Source: Mitosporidium daphniae
Taxonomy: Eukaryota > Microsporidia
Length of the DNA: 38,170 bases
Direction of reading: 5' to 3'
NCBI RefSeq assembly: GCF_000760515.2
Contig: NW_013546378.1
Coordinates: 1 to 38,170, forward strand
Below are positions 37,878 through 38,170 of this stretch, piece after piece (within the stretch, counting starts at the first letter, position 1; each line of letters begins with the position of its first letter). Made by a program: the position numbers and the translations under genes. The notes beneath the pieces are model-generated. The model was not told the origin of the DNA and searched no databases. It saw only the letters and a list, made by a program, of their open reading frames with translations.

Positions 37878-38170
37878 TTGATAACCTATCAAGTTGCTCT
37901 TTAAATTGAAATTTATAAATTTGTATCACAATGTATTCAAGCTCACGCGGTATTTAATCTCAACGATATTTCGCAAAATAATCAGCTTAAATCGGTGAAT
38001 TGGAAAGAAACACTCGTATAGAAAAAAAAGTATTCCATAGCCTTTTCATAATGCCTTAACAGGCAGGCTAATAGACCATGACAAGATCGACCTTTAGATG
38101 ATGGCCTTCGATCTTGAAAAGGGGACCTTATATATGGCCCTGACCCCCGCAAAGTCCTCAGACGGCGGTA
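37878..38170. other. Right edge, unresolved
   Basis: The first 60 bp are the AT-rich upstream region of the 37877 gene. On the minus strand the last 100 bp are open in two frames, one reading PSEDFAGVRAIYKVPFSRSK before a stop at about 38096, so the end of another minus-strand gene may enter here. Too short to call. Confidence 0.3.

Noticed and set aside
1-38170. tRNA, rRNA or snRNA genes and CRISPR arrays
   Set aside because: No tRNA B-box with matching A-box, conserved rRNA or snRNA blocks, or regularly spaced repeats were seen by eye; a covariance-model search could still find some.
1-38170. Alternative genetic code as the reason for in-frame stops
   Set aside because: TAA, TAG and TGA all end recognised genes at family-appropriate positions, and almost all internal stops fall in definable introns; only the TAG at 665-667 stays open.

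Overview
The window reads as nuclear DNA of a compact, early-diverging fungus. A fungal origin is suggested by homologues of largely fungal families: the DASH kinetochore subunit Spc19, Svf1 and the mitochondrial Rrg7. Core eukaryotic genes are also present (RNA polymerase I largest subunit, RNA polymerase III Rpc25, eIF2-gamma, Rli1/ABCE1, Sec24, Spb1, Tra2, Ada3). Coding density is high and intergenic gaps are often 20-200 bp. Most genes are broken by very short spliceosomal introns, and telomere-like TTAGGG/CCCTAA runs occur inside the window. A Rozellomycota/basal Microsporidia-like genome (for example of the Mitosporidium type) fits this; that placement is inference.

The main result is the intron system. 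I resolved about 49 introns by requiring that their removal restore one reading frame and, where the family was recognised, a known protein. All but three are 23-34 nt long (typically 25-30). Because of them several genes look like strings of unrelated small open frames until spliced: SEC24 has 11 introns, RPC25 5, the TLDc gene 4, the cyclin 4, glutaredoxin 3, NSE2 3, and two each in TRA2 and the neudesin-like gene.

Layout. 1-1850: end of a left-edge gene, a secreted protein with an in-frame TAG, an unresolved stretch, and a small membrane protein. 1849-12416: SPB1, a membrane-anchored subtilase, and RPA190, all on plus. 12512-17284: NSE2, two convergent membrane-protein models, glutaredoxin, a cyclin-fold protein and an Svf1 homologue. 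17285-19064: poorly coding, with a 24-bp tandem repeat and one doubtful minus gene. 19065-26025, all minus: secreted beta-trefoil protein, SEC24, ADA3 and SPC19. 26046-27994, plus: RPC25 and a HEAT-like protein. 28014-32275, minus: RRG7, a TLDc protein, a tetraspanin and RLI1 in tandem. 32453-38170: a second tetraspanin, a CHTOP-like protein, eIF2-gamma, a membrane protein, TRA2, a neudesin/MAPR protein and an unresolved right edge.

The genes are housekeeping neighbours rather than one pathway. Functional themes are ribosome production and translation (SPB1, RPA190, RPC25, eIF2-gamma, RLI1), chromosome biology (NSE2, SPC19, ADA3), and secretion or cell surface (SEC24, subtilase, beta-trefoil protein, tetraspanins, MAPR). 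An AT-rich box of the AAATTTAAAATTTTAATT kind lies directly before many start codons and appears to be the core promoter or leader signal. No tRNA, rRNA, CRISPR array or recognisable transposon was found.
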